Made by a program: the position numbers and the translations under genes. From Flavobacterium pallidum (GTDB taxonomy: Bacteria; Bacteroidota; Bacteroidia; Flavobacteriales; Flavobacteriaceae), in NCBI RefSeq assembly GCF_003097535.1, contig NZ_CP029187.1:2170001-2234000 (forward strand): DNA of 64,000 nucleotides, in the 5' to 3' direction. Positions 1 through 8,660 of the stretch are shown here, in pieces. The notes below the pieces were generated by a model. That model searched no databases, was not told where the DNA came from, and worked only from the letters and a program-made list of their open reading frames with translations. Each line of letters opens with the position of its first letter. Position 1 is the first letter of the stretch.

Positions 1-44
1 GAACTGGCGAAGCAATCATCATCATCAATCAAAAAACGAACCTT

Positions 45-2477
45 ATGAAAAATTTCATACATTTTCTTGTATGCCTGTTACTTTCCGGGCTAACGTCTGC
101 GCAATCCGGAAAAATCAGCGGAAAAATCACCGATTCAGACCAGAAGCCCCTCGATGCGGTTTTAATTTCATTGCTTTCCGCAACCGATAATTCGCTCCAG
201 AAAACTACTTTTTCAGAAGCAGACGGAAGTTTTATCTTCAGTAACCTTCCCGATAATCAATACCTCATTTTAATTGACAGCGACGGTTTTGAAACCTATC
301 AAAGCCAGCCGGTTGCGATTGCCCGGAATGCTACTGACTTGCCACCGATTGTCCTTTCAGCTGCTTCCAGAAAACTCGACGAAGTGGTTATCGTTAAGAA
401 AAAATCATTTGTCGAAAACAAGATTGACCGCACCGTTGTTAATGTTGACGCGCTGATGTCGGCGGCAGGTTCCGATGCGATGGACGTTTTGGAAAAATCT
501 CCCGGAATTTCCATCGACCAGAATGGGGTAATCACTTTTAAAGGCAAAAGCGGCGTTGCGGTTTTTATCGATGACAAGCCGACCTATCTTTCCGGTGCCG
601 ATCTGGAGGCATACCTGAAATCGCTTCCCGCATCTACATTAAACCAGATCGAATTCATGACGAATCCGCCTGCGAAATACGATGCTGCCGGAAGTGCTGG
701 TGTCATCAATATCAAAACGAAAAAAAGCAGGCAGAAAGGTTTCAACGGAAGTTTCAGCTCCAGGGTGTCCAAAGGAAAGCGCGGACGCGGCCAGAACAGC
801 CTGAACCTGAATTATACTGACGGCAGGATCCGCCTTTATGGAAATGCGGGTTTTTCTGCAGGGGATGCCCTTACGGACCTTTACATCTTCCGGCGTTATA
901 AAAATCCTGATGGAAGAACGAAGACATTATTTGATCAGAATTCTGTGCTTACCGGAAAAAATAATTCGGCCAATGTGCGGGTCGGGATGGATTATTATTT
1001 GTCTGAAAAAACAACTTTAGGCATCAGCGTTAATGGGTTTTCAAGTTCGGCGAAAAATATTTCAGATGTGCGAAGCGTGCTTACAAATGCGGAATCCGTA
1101 CTCGATTCGACCATCGTAGCAGACAACAAGGAAGACAAAAAATTTAAGAATGGCGGCATCACTTTTAATTACAGCCGTGATTTAAGCGAAGGTAAAAAAC
1201 TCACTGCCGATGCGGATTTCCTGACCTATTCCGATAAAACCGCGCAACTGTACCGCAATTATGTCTACCAGCCTGACGGTAGCCTGAGCAGCAGTGACCG
1301 TTCGACCGGAAATTTGCCTTCCAAAATTTCGATTTATGCCTTCAAAACCGATTATTCCCAGCCATTTAAAGGCGAAGCGTCATTCGAAACGGGTTATAAA
1401 GTCAGTTATTCCAAAACGGACAATATTGCCGATTATGCCGACATCATTAACGGTGTCCCGGTGCCGAATTTAAAAAACAGCAATCATTTTAAATACGATG
1501 AAGTGATCCACGCCGCTTATGCCAATTTCAATAAAAGTTTCAAAAGATTCTCGCTTCAAACGGGTTTAAGGCTGGAAAATACAATGTCAAAAGGAAATCA
1601 GCTTGGCAATGACACCCCGAATTCCGCTTCCCGTTTTACAAGATCGTATACCAATCTTTTTCCGACCGTATATTTGATGTATAAACTGGATTCCATTGGC
1701 GACAATCAGTTGGTTACCTCATACGGAAAGCGGATCAACCGCCCGTATTACCAGGATTTGAACCCATTTTTAAGTCCGCTTGACAAGTTTACTTTTTACT
1801 CCGGCAATCCTTACCTGAACCCGTCTTTTTCACATAATGTGGAGTTGTCATACCGTTATAAGGGTATTTTCAGCACTACTTTGAGTTACGGGAAGTCGAA
1901 AGATGATATCAACGAAACTATTGAAATCAAGGACGAGATTTATTACAGCCGCCCGGGGAACATCGGCAGGAGCGAATATTTCAGCCTGAATGTGCAATCC
2001 GATTTTGAAGTCGCAAAATGGTTCTCTACCAGTTTATACACTGAAGCAACCCATTCCAGTTACAGAAGCGCGCTTTACACTGAAGGGCTGGATTCCAAAG
2101 GGGCATTTGTCTTTTTCTCTTCAAACAATCGCTTCACGATCAGTAAAAGCTGGTCTGCGGAACTCAGCGGAAGGTACAATTCCAAAATCACTTCGTCCCA
2201 GTTTACGCTCGGAGCGCGGGGAAGTATCAACATCAGCATACAGAAGAAAATCTTAAAAGACCAGGGGACCTTGAGGCTCATCGCCAATGATATTTTTTAT
2301 ATGGGCATCAACAATGGCGTGATCAACAACCTGCAGCTTACCGATGCCACGTGGAAAAATAAGCCGGACAGCCGTTATGTGGCGATTGCATTCAGCTATT
2401 CGTTTGGGAAAATGTTCCAATCTAAAAGCCAGGAGCGCAGTGGCGCGGAAAGTGAGCAGAGCAGGGTGAAGGGATAG
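45..2477 (+). CDS. TonB-dependent outer-membrane receptor, OMP beta-barrel family
   Basis: An 810-residue outer-membrane protein. Residues 1-19 form a signal peptide ending in SA before Q20. Residues about 24-105 look like a carboxypeptidase-regulatory-like beta-sandwich (KISGKITDSDQKPLDA), followed by a plug-like domain at about 115-230 (VLEKSPGISID, then INIKTKK) and a long barrel rich in aromatic alternation to the end. This order is typical of the Bacteroidetes outer-membrane beta-barrel family close to TonB-dependent receptors. No SusD partner is adjacent, so it is unlikely to belong to a glycan locus; the ligand cannot be read from sequence. The C-terminus is Ser/Glu/Arg-rich (KSQERSGAESEQSRVKG) instead of ending in a barrel-closing aromatic, which is slightly odd. 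The ATG at 45 follows an A-rich leader. Confidence 0.85.
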   Translation: MKNFIHFLVCLLLSGLTSAQSGKISGKITDSDQKPLDAVLISLLSATDNSLQKTTFSEADGSFIFSNLPDNQYLILIDSDGFETYQSQPVAIARNATDLPPIVLSAASRKLDEVVIVKKKSFVENKIDRTVVNVDALMSAAGSDAMDVLEKSPGISIDQNGVITFKGKSGVAVFIDDKPTYLSGADLEAYLKSLPASTLNQIEFMTNPPAKYDAAGSAGVINIKTKKSRQKGFNGSFSSRVSKGKRGRGQNSLNLNYTDGRIRLYGNAGFSAGDALTDLYIFRRYKNPDGRTKTLFDQNSVLTGKNNSANVRVGMDYYLSEKTTLGISVNGFSSSAKNISDVRSVLTNAESVLDSTIVADNKEDKKFKNGGITFNYSRDLSEGKKLTADADFLTYSDKTAQLYRNYVYQPDGSLSSSDRSTGNLPSKISIYAFKTDYSQPFKGEASFETGYKVSYSKTDNIADYADIINGVPVPNLKNSNHFKYDEVIHAAYANFNKSFKRFSLQTGLRLENTMSKGNQLGNDTPNSASRFTRSYTNLFPTVYLMYKLDSIGDNQLVTSYGKRINRPYYQDLNPFLSPLDKFTFYSGNPYLNPSFSHNVELSYRYKGIFSTTLSYGKSKDDINETIEIKDEIYYSRPGNIGRSEYFSLNVQSDFEVAKWFSTSLYTEATHSSYRSALYTEGLDSKGAFVFFSSNNRFTISKSWSAELSGRYNSKITSSQFTLGARGSINISIQKKILKDQGTLRLIANDIFYMGINNGVINNLQLTDATWKNKPDSRYVAIAFSYSFGKMFQSKSQERSGAESEQSRVKG

Positions 2478-2482
2478 TTGGA

Positions 2483-2555
2483 AAGTCCGGAAGTCCGAAA
2501 GTCCGGAAGACACTTTTGGCTTCCGGACTTTCGGACTTCCGGACTTCCGGACTTT
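2483..2555. terminator. Long perfect hairpin built from short repeats, probable terminator
   Basis: A perfect 27-bp inverted repeat (2483-2509 with 2520-2546, 10-base loop) lies just after the receptor stop. Each arm is itself a near-tandem repeat of AAGTCCGG/AAGTCCGA octamers, and one further unit plus a T-run (2547-2555) follows. It can fold in several registers. Its position and T-tail suggest a rho-independent terminator. Confidence 0.75.
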
Positions 2556-2559
2556 TTGC

Positions 2560-2567
2560 TAAATTTG
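2560..2567 (+). promoter_or_regulatory. -7 box upstream of miaE
   Basis: TAAATTTG matches the Bacteroidetes -7 consensus TAnnTTTG exactly and sits 11 bases before the chosen miaE start. I see no good TTTG box at the right distance; that position is occupied by the repeat hairpin. It argues that miaE starts at 2579, not further upstream. Confidence 0.4.
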
Positions 2568-2578
2568 CAAAAAAAAGC

Positions 2579-3172
2579 ATGTCCACCTTCAGACTACAAC
2601 TCCCAACCGACCCGCGCTGGGTCAATATCGTCGAGAAAAACATTTCGGAAATCCTGACCGACCATGCGTGGTGCGAGCAGAAGGCGGCTTCGAATGCCAT
2701 TACGCTGATAACCATCAACTCGGAGTTTCCCGATATGGTTACCGATATGCTGGCTTTGGCCAAAGAAGAACTCGAGCATTTCGATATGGTCCACGAGTTC
2801 ATCAAGAAGCGCGGCTATAAATTAGGACGTGAGCGTAAGGATGACTATGTTGGCGAACTCGCGCAGTACATGAAAAAAAGCAATACCGGAAGCCGCGTTT
2901 CGGGTTTGGTGGAACGGTTGCTGTTTTCGGCGATGATTGAAGCACGGAGCTGTGAGCGTTTTAAAGTCCTTTCTGAGAATATACAGGACGAAGAGCTTGC
3001 TGTATTTTACCGTGAATTGATGGAAAGCGAAGCGGGGCATTATACGACATTCATCACTTATGCCAGAAAATACGGAACGGGCATCGATGTGGAAAAACGC
3101 TGGCGGGAATGGCTTGATTTTGAAGCGTCCGTGATTGCCAAATACGGGAAATCTGAATCGATACACGGATGA
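2579..3172 (+). CDS. miaE: tRNA-(ms2io6A37) hydroxylase MiaE
   Basis: A 197-residue ferritin-like di-iron monooxygenase that hydroxylates the isopentenyl group of ms2i6A37 in tRNA. The metal-binding pattern is visible: E33, EELEH (E64 and H67), EARSCER near residue 119 and ESEAGHY near 150. The ATG at 2579 gives the family-typical MSTFRLQLPTDPRW start. An in-frame start at 2516 would be encoded by the repeat hairpin and precede the -7 box, so I reject it. The cytosolic enzyme stands alone, between a terminator and an acetyltransferase gene. Confidence 0.9.
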   Translation: MSTFRLQLPTDPRWVNIVEKNISEILTDHAWCEQKAASNAITLITINSEFPDMVTDMLALAKEELEHFDMVHEFIKKRGYKLGRERKDDYVGELAQYMKKSNTGSRVSGLVERLLFSAMIEARSCERFKVLSENIQDEELAVFYRELMESEAGHYTTFITYARKYGTGIDVEKRWREWLDFEASVIAKYGKSESIHG

Positions 3173-3174
3173 TT

Positions 3175-3226
3175 TAATTTCAAATTGCGAGTTGTGAACT
3201 ACGACTCTCATAATTCATAATTTAAA
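3175..3226. repeat. Imperfect AT-rich mirrored repeat between miaE and the acetyltransferase
   Basis: The left half and the reverse complement of the right half share an order of words (TTTAA, a CAAATT-like run, GAGT then GT), with a core GAGTTGT...ACGACTC at roughly 3190-3208. It resembles the other mirrored intergenic repeats in this window but is short and imperfect. Confidence 0.35.
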
Positions 3227-3721
3227 ATGCATATTACAGAAGCCCAGCCGAACGAATTCAACCTCATACAATACATCGTCGATAAGACATGGCCTGTGGC
3301 ATATGGCGAAATCCTTTCTAAGGCGCAGTTGGATTATATGATTGCGCTTTTTTATTCATTGGAAGCGCTGAACAAGAATGTGGAAAACGGGCATCGGTTT
3401 TATTTCGCAAAGGATGATGATGCCGTTTTAGGCTTTTTAGGGATTGAACATCATTACAAGGGAAATCCTGTAACGCGAATCCATAAGATTTACATGCTTC
3501 CTGAATCACAGGGCAAAGGTGTCGGAAAGCTGCTGATTGAAAAGGCAGCTGAACTGGCTAAAGAAAACCAATCAGAGAAACTGTCGCTGAATGTGAACCG
3601 CTATAATCCTGCCATTCATTTTTATGAAAAACTCGGATTTGAAAATATGGGCAGCGAAGATGTTGCAATCGGGAATGGTTATCTGATGGAGGATTATATG
3701 ATGGAGAAGCAACTTAGCTGA
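3227..3721 (+). CDS. GNAT family N-acetyltransferase
   Basis: A 164-residue single-domain GNAT protein. The acetyl-CoA pyrophosphate loop is QGKGVGKLL at about residues 95-103, preceded by the beta-4 strand IHKIYMLPES; the C-terminal FYEKLGFENMG segment is the usual beta-6/alpha-4 end. The acceptor substrate is unknown. Its 3' end overlaps the convergent pentapeptide gene by 8 bp, so the two messages are complementary at their ends. Confidence 0.85.
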   Translation: MHITEAQPNEFNLIQYIVDKTWPVAYGEILSKAQLDYMIALFYSLEALNKNVENGHRFYFAKDDDAVLGFLGIEHHYKGNPVTRIHKIYMLPESQGKGVGKLLIEKAAELAKENQSEKLSLNVNRYNPAIHFYEKLGFENMGSEDVAIGNGYLMEDYMMEKQLS

Positions 3722-4289
3722 CGATAATTTCATGTTTCGCCAGCAGGCCTTTCAAACCATGCTTTGAAAACACTGCCTTCCTGAGTTTGGTGCGCGAAGG
3801 ATCGATTGTAAAATTTTTGCTCAGGCTGAAATCACATTTATTTGCAATGGCCTTATCGAATTCAGCGCGGTATAAATTACAATCCGGAAAAGCACAGGAC
3901 GTTACATCTGCAGCCATAAAATCCACCGCAATTAAACTGCAACCGGAAAATGTGGTGCCTTTTAATCTGAGGGTATAAAATTTCGCAAAATCCAGGATGC
4001 AATCTGCAAAACGGATGTCGAAAATCAGCTTGTCGCACATCGCAAAATTCACTTCACGGAAACTGCATTGGTAAAAATGCGCAGTCCTTAAAGACACATA
4101 GTTGATTTTCGCCGTATCGAAATTGCAGCGTTGAAACACACAGTCAATGAATGTTACCCCGACAAATGCCGACGCACTGAAATCACAATCGTTAAACGTA
4201 CATCGCTCGAAATCGGTGAAATCGGCAGTGTTTTTTTCGTATTTGATGTTGTTGAATTCTGTTTCGAAAACGTATTGGATTGACGGCAC
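3714..4289 (-). CDS. Pentapeptide-repeat protein
   Basis: A 191-residue protein made almost entirely of pentapeptide repeats with F or L at every fifth position (CTFND CDFSA SAFVG VTFID CVFQR CNFDT), which should fold into a right-handed quadrilateral beta-helix. The C-terminal HGLKGLLAKHEIIV segment resembles the dimerization tail common in stand-alone members. Some relatives (Qnr, MfpA, McbG) mimic DNA and protect gyrase; whether this one does cannot be told from sequence. The start codon is GTG; no ATG lies at a suitable upstream position. It is cysteine-rich, with C occupying many repeat positions. Confidence 0.85.
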   Translation of the reverse strand: MPSIQYVFETEFNNIKYEKNTADFTDFERCTFNDCDFSASAFVGVTFIDCVFQRCNFDTAKINYVSLRTAHFYQCSFREVNFAMCDKLIFDIRFADCILDFAKFYTLRLKGTTFSGCSLIAVDFMAADVTSCAFPDCNLYRAEFDKAIANKCDFSLSKNFTIDPSRTKLRKAVFSKHGLKGLLAKHEIIVS

Positions 4290-4423
4290 ACAAATATTTT
4301 CCGTAAAACTACAGAATTCTTTTATTCCTCATGCGTTCAGAATCTACTGAGGCTGATTAAAATTTAACGCGTTTTCATGTTTATACCCAAAAACCTTTCC
4401 GCCGAAACCCGTAAATTAGCATC

Positions 4424-5707
4424 ATGCAAACCGAAACGCCCACTCCAATCCCCCGCAAGGGTTTTATCAGCAAGAATCCATCATTGAAAATCCGTGAATT
4501 CCGCTCGTATTTAACGCTGCGGCTCGGGATTATCTTTGCGTTGAACATGCAGTCCACGACGATTTATTATTGGGTGTACCAAATGACCAATGATAAGCTG
4601 TCGCTGGGTTTTGTCGGTTTGGCAGAGGTTATCCCCGCGATTTGCTGTTCTTTCATTTCCGGGCATTTTGTCGACCTGAGTGAGAAAAGGAAGATGATTA
4701 CGATTTGTCTTTTCGGATACATCGTTACTGGAATTTGCCTGTTATTGTTGGCGCTGCCGGCTGCCGGGCAGCAGTTGGATCCGTCATGGATATTGCACCT
4801 GATTTACGCGTTTGTGTTCCTTGGCGGGGCATTGCGGTCATTCTACAGTCCGTCGATGTTTTCGCTTTTCGGGCTTGTCGTACCGCGACAGGATTACCCG
4901 AACGCCACCGGATGGAGCAGTATGGCATGGCAGGTTGGGGCAGTGTTGGGGCCATTGGCGGCCGGATTTGCGATTGCTTCACTCAGCGTTTTATCAAGCC
5001 TTACTATTGTTGTGGTAATCGAATTTTTATTGTTGTTTCCTTTGTTTTCAATAGCCGTAAAGCCCATCATCAAAAAGGAGAAAGAGGCCATTATGAAAAG
5101 TGTCACCGAAGGGTTGCGCTTCGTATGGCGTACGCCGGTATTGCTTTCTGCATTGGCGCTCGATATGTTTTCCGTATTGTTTGGCGGTGCGGTGGCTTTA
5201 TTGCCGGTATATCAAAAGGAAATTCTGCATGTGAATGAAATGGGTTTCGGGTTGCTGAGGTCGGCACCGGGAATTGGAGCCATCATGACCTTAGGCTTGC
5301 TGGCGTTGTTGCCTCTACGAACCAAACCCGGAAGGAAACTGCTGTTATGCGTGGCGGGATTTGCGGTATGCATTATTGTTTTCGGGCTTTCGACAAATTT
5401 TTACCTGTCATTCGCGATGCTGCTGTTCTCGGGCATGTTCGATGCGGTAAGCGTGGTCATTAGAGGGACCATCTTACAGCTGGTCACGCCCGACCATATG
5501 CGCGGAAGGGTTTCCGCAGTGAATACGATGTTCGTCAGCTCTTCGAATGAGTTGGGCGATTTCGAGAGTGGTGTCATGGCGCACTTCTTCGGAGCGGTCA
5601 GGGCTGTTGTGATTGGCGGCTGCCTGACGTTGGGTGTTGTCGGGTACACTTTGTTCAGGGCACCGCAGTTGCGTAAATTTACTTTTGATGAAAAGAAACC
5701 CGAATGA
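4424..5707 (+). CDS. MFS transporter
   Basis: A 427-residue major facilitator with about 12 hydrophobic segments. The MFS loop-2/3 motif appears as GHFVDLSEKRKM near residue 85. The N-terminal 25 residues are cytosolic and proline-rich. It resembles the drug/siderophore-export branch of MFS more than sugar importers, but the substrate is inferred only. The following methyltransferase starts 1 base after this stop, so the two are almost certainly co-transcribed, which would fit a product that is modified and exported or a self-protection pair. Confidence 0.85.
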   Translation: MQTETPTPIPRKGFISKNPSLKIREFRSYLTLRLGIIFALNMQSTTIYYWVYQMTNDKLSLGFVGLAEVIPAICCSFISGHFVDLSEKRKMITICLFGYIVTGICLLLLALPAAGQQLDPSWILHLIYAFVFLGGALRSFYSPSMFSLFGLVVPRQDYPNATGWSSMAWQVGAVLGPLAAGFAIASLSVLSSLTIVVVIEFLLLFPLFSIAVKPIIKKEKEAIMKSVTEGLRFVWRTPVLLSALALDMFSVLFGGAVALLPVYQKEILHVNEMGFGLLRSAPGIGAIMTLGLLALLPLRTKPGRKLLLCVAGFAVCIIVFGLSTNFYLSFAMLLFSGMFDAVSVVIRGTILQLVTPDHMRGRVSAVNTMFVSSSNELGDFESGVMAHFFGAVRAVVIGGCLTLGVVGYTLFRAPQLRKFTFDEKKPE

Positions 5708-5708
5708 T

Positions 5709-6341
5709 ATGAACGATACGAATAAAGCTGCTGCTGTTTTCGATAAACATGCGAAAGGGTACCAGGAAAAGTACATGGACCTGGATTTATATGATGGTAC
5801 GCTGGATGTTTTCTGCGGAAGCGTCATAAAACAAAATCCCGATATCCTTGATGTAGCCTGCGGTCCGGGCAATATTTCAAGGTATTTGCTGAAAGTACGC
5901 CCTGATTTTAAAATCCTCGGAATCGATCTGGCACCGAATATGATTGCGCTGGCTCTAACCAATATTCCTGAGGCCGGATTTAAGGTAATGGATTGCCTCG
6001 ATATCCTGAACCTCGATGCAAAGTATGATGGGATTGTGTGTGGGTTTATCTTTCCATATCTTTCAAAAGAACAGGCTTCACGTTTTATTGCGGATGCCGC
6101 TTCCATGCTGAATGAAGGCGGTGTGCTTTATGTGAGTACGATGGAAAATCATTATTCGGCATCCAAATTGCAGATGTCATCTGACGGACAGGATGCGGTT
6201 TTCCAGCATTTTTACCTTGCGGAAGATATTAAAGCCATGCTTGAACCAAATGGGGTAGCGGTTTTTTATGAGCAAAGGATCGATTTCCCGAATGCTGACG
6301 GTTCCTCAACAACTGATGTCGTGATTATCGGCAGAAAATAA
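5709..6341 (+). CDS. Class I SAM-dependent methyltransferase
   Basis: A 210-residue Rossmann methyltransferase. Motif I is DILDVACGPGN at about residues 45-55, motif II has the acidic IDLAP, and motif III follows at DGIVCGFIFPYLS. It belongs to the small ubiE/type-11-like group acting on small molecules. I place the start at the ATG at 5709, directly after the MFS stop; the longer in-frame extension overlaps the MFS coding region and adds non-family sequence. Coupling to the exporter is the main clue to its role; the substrate is unknown. Confidence 0.8.
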   Translation: MNDTNKAAAVFDKHAKGYQEKYMDLDLYDGTLDVFCGSVIKQNPDILDVACGPGNISRYLLKVRPDFKILGIDLAPNMIALALTNIPEAGFKVMDCLDILNLDAKYDGIVCGFIFPYLSKEQASRFIADAASMLNEGGVLYVSTMENHYSASKLQMSSDGQDAVFQHFYLAEDIKAMLEPNGVAVFYEQRIDFPNADGSSTTDVVIIGRK

Positions 6342-6412
6342 GAATTCCACCCAAGGCGCATCACGATTGGAATTTAGCTCCGCTCATTTCGGCTGCGCCT
6401 CGCGTGGAATTC
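6342..6412. repeat. Inverted-repeat element between convergent genes
   Basis: GAATTCCAC (6342-6350) is mirrored by GTGGAATTC (6404-6412), and inside these GGCGCA (6355-6360) pairs with TGCGCC (6394-6399). The whole could form a cruciform or a long RNA hairpin between the convergent methyltransferase and peptidase genes and may end both transcripts. Confidence 0.6.
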
Positions 6413-6435
6413 GTAATTTGAAATTCGTAATTTGA
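6408..6435. repeat. Perfect tandem 14-bp direct repeat
   Basis: AATTCGTAATTTGA occurs twice head to tail (6408-6421 and 6422-6435), touching the peptidase stop codon. The first copy overlaps the right arm of the adjoining inverted repeat. Confidence 0.7.
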
Positions 6436-6436
6436 A

Positions 6437-8569
6437 TTATTTATTATTATCGATGATGTAATTCAGGACTTTCGTCATCAAATGCACGCGGTCTTTACCC
6501 AAAACGTTGTGTTTGTGCATCGGGTATGCGAAGAAATCGATTTGTTTTCCGGCTTCGATGAATTTTTTCAAAAGCGCAAAATTCTGCTGCATCACTACCA
6601 CATCATCACTCGTGCCGTGGATCAGTAACAATTTGCCTTTCAGTTTGTCGACATAATTTAACGTGCTTGCCTCATCAAAACCTTGCTGGTTTTCAGCAGG
6701 CGTGTCCATGTACCTTTCGCCATACATCACTTCGTAATATTTCCAGTCGGTAACCGGGCCCCCGGCAACCCCCACATTGAACGTCCCGGCTTTTCGCAGC
6801 ATCAGCGACGTTGTCATGAATCCGCCGTAGCTCCAGCCGTGAACTGCCAGCCTGTTTCCGTCAACGTAGGGCAACGATTTCAGGTATTCCACACCTTTAA
6901 GCTGGTCTTCCATTTCATTTACACCCAGTTTTCCGTGGATTGCTTTTTCGAACTCAAAACCACGGTTTTCAGAACCACGATTGTCGACTGTAAAGACAAG
7001 ATACCCTTGTTCGGCCATCCAGTACATCCATAAATTCGCGCCGTCAAGGTAAGTGTTTGTAATCATCTGCGCATGCGGACCGCCATAAACATACACCATG
7101 ACTGGATATTTTTTATTCGGGTCGAAATTGCTCGGTTTGATTAACCTGGTATACAAATCGGTGGTGCCATCGGCGGCCTTGATGGTCCTGATTTCTGCGG
7201 AGCCCATAGCGTAGCCATCATATTTATTGCTGCTTGTGAGTAAAGTTTTGGCCTTGCCTGATTTGTCGTACAGCAATGATTTTGAAGGCGTGTTATGATT
7301 TGAGTATTCATCAAAAAGCCAATTGTCATCGGTGCTTGCCGCGAAAGTATGTACGCCGTCGTCTTTGGTAATTTGCGTCTGCCTGCCTTTCAAATCGACT
7401 TTATACACGAGCATGTTCGTTGGATTGGGACCGGTGGCATAAAAATAGACTTCCGTTCCGGCGTGGTTTGCGCTGATGATGGATTTGGTAACGAATTTAT
7501 TCTGCGTAAGCTGTTTGATCAGCTTTCCGTCGAGGCTATAGTAATAAAGGTTGTTGAAACCATCTTTTTCACTGATCCAGATGAAGTTATTCGATTTCGC
7601 ATCGGGGAAAAAGGCAGGATGTTCCGGTTCAACCCAGTTGTCGTTTTTCTCTTCAAGCAACGTGCGTACAAAGGCGCCGCTGTTGGCATCATAAAGATTT
7701 AAGCGCATGTCATTTTGCCCACGATTCAATGCTGCAATAAGGACGTATTTTTCATCAGGAGTCCATGATAAGTTGGTCAGGTAATCGTCAGGATTCCCTT
7801 GTGGTGTAATAAAAACAGTTTTCCCACTTGAAAGATTGTAGATCCCGACACGTGGTTTTTCGCTTTTCTGCCCGATCATCGGATATTTGATATTCACAAG
7901 TTTTCCCGGCGTTTCATTGATGTCGAGCAAAGGATAATCAGCTACATCGTTTTGGTCTTTTTGGTAAAATGCCAGCAGGTTTGATTTTGGCGACCAGAAA
8001 ATTCCGCCTTCAATCCCGAATTCATTCCTGGCGAAGAATTGCCCGGAAACAATATCTTCGTCGGTTTCATTGGTGACGGCAATTTTTTTGCCATTGGAAT
8101 TCAGAAGGAAAAGGTTGTTCTTTTCGGTAAAAGCGATACCAGAATGATTGTTGTCAAAAGTGGTGTTTTCCGCTTCTTCGGGCAATTCTGACGTTTTTTT
8201 ACCGGTTTTGGAAATCAGATTGTATTCGTAGTACTTATTGCCATCGGCGATTGCCATCGTATTGGCATTCTTAAACGAAATGCCGGCAAAATTTTTGAGG
8301 CTTGTACCTAAAGCTTTGTTGAGGTCGGCTAGCGAAATGAATTCGGTCGCCTGTGCATTCTTGCTGTTCGCCGTCATCAGTTTCCTGGCGCTGTCTTCAA
8401 AATAAACATATTTATCTGAATCCGGAATCCATTGGAATCCGATTAATTTATCTGCACGGAATTGTCGGTTTTGGGCCAGTACACCCTCTTCAAGCGTGAT
8501 TTTTTTTGTTTGCGCGAAAGCCGTTGAAACAAAAAGTATCGCAAGCGCAGTAATCGAAAGTTTAGTCAT
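6437..8569 (-). CDS. S9 family peptidase, dipeptidyl peptidase IV type
   Basis: A 710-residue exported serine peptidase. After a signal peptide (MTKLSITALAILFVSTAFAQ) comes a beta-propeller domain (about 50-470, DPPIV N-terminal family) and an alpha/beta-hydrolase domain. The triad is visible: Ser about 580 in GWSYGG, Asp about 655 in HGTSDD, and His about 685-687 in MHKHN. It probably cleaves X-Pro or X-Ala dipeptides from peptides in the periplasm. I choose the ATG at 8569 because the longer reading would begin inside the terminator hairpin of the upstream cyanophycin synthetase gene. Confidence 0.9.
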   Translation of the reverse strand: MTKLSITALAILFVSTAFAQTKKITLEEGVLAQNRQFRADKLIGFQWIPDSDKYVYFEDSARKLMTANSKNAQATEFISLADLNKALGTSLKNFAGISFKNANTMAIADGNKYYEYNLISKTGKKTSELPEEAENTTFDNNHSGIAFTEKNNLFLLNSNGKKIAVTNETDEDIVSGQFFARNEFGIEGGIFWSPKSNLLAFYQKDQNDVADYPLLDINETPGKLVNIKYPMIGQKSEKPRVGIYNLSSGKTVFITPQGNPDDYLTNLSWTPDEKYVLIAALNRGQNDMRLNLYDANSGAFVRTLLEEKNDNWVEPEHPAFFPDAKSNNFIWISEKDGFNNLYYYSLDGKLIKQLTQNKFVTKSIISANHAGTEVYFYATGPNPTNMLVYKVDLKGRQTQITKDDGVHTFAASTDDNWLFDEYSNHNTPSKSLLYDKSGKAKTLLTSSNKYDGYAMGSAEIRTIKAADGTTDLYTRLIKPSNFDPNKKYPVMVYVYGGPHAQMITNTYLDGANLWMYWMAEQGYLVFTVDNRGSENRGFEFEKAIHGKLGVNEMEDQLKGVEYLKSLPYVDGNRLAVHGWSYGGFMTTSLMLRKAGTFNVGVAGGPVTDWKYYEVMYGERYMDTPAENQQGFDEASTLNYVDKLKGKLLLIHGTSDDVVVMQQNFALLKKFIEAGKQIDFFAYPMHKHNVLGKDRVHLMTKVLNYIIDNNK

Positions 8570-8588
8570 AAAAGTCGGTTTAATTAAA

Positions 8589-8632
8589 AAAGGATAAAGC
8601 ACAGTCCCATAGGTCTGCCGGCTTTATCCTTT
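8589..8632 (-). terminator. Terminator after cyanophycin synthetase
   Basis: A perfect 12-bp stem (8589-8600 with 8621-8632, AAAGGATAAAGC and its complement) with a 20-base loop, followed on the minus strand by T6 and an AT-rich tail. It separates the synthetase gene from the peptidase gene. Confidence 0.85.
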
Positions 8633-8660
8633 GTTACATTATCATTAAAAAATATCAGTT

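Noticed and set aside
2516..2578. In-frame upstream start for MiaE that would add 21 residues
   Set aside because: The added sequence is the repeat hairpin and it precedes an exact -7 box; the ATG at 2579 gives the family-typical start.
5634..5708. Longer start for the methyltransferase
   Set aside because: It lies inside the MFS coding region and adds no family sequence; the ATG at 5709 directly follows the MFS stop.
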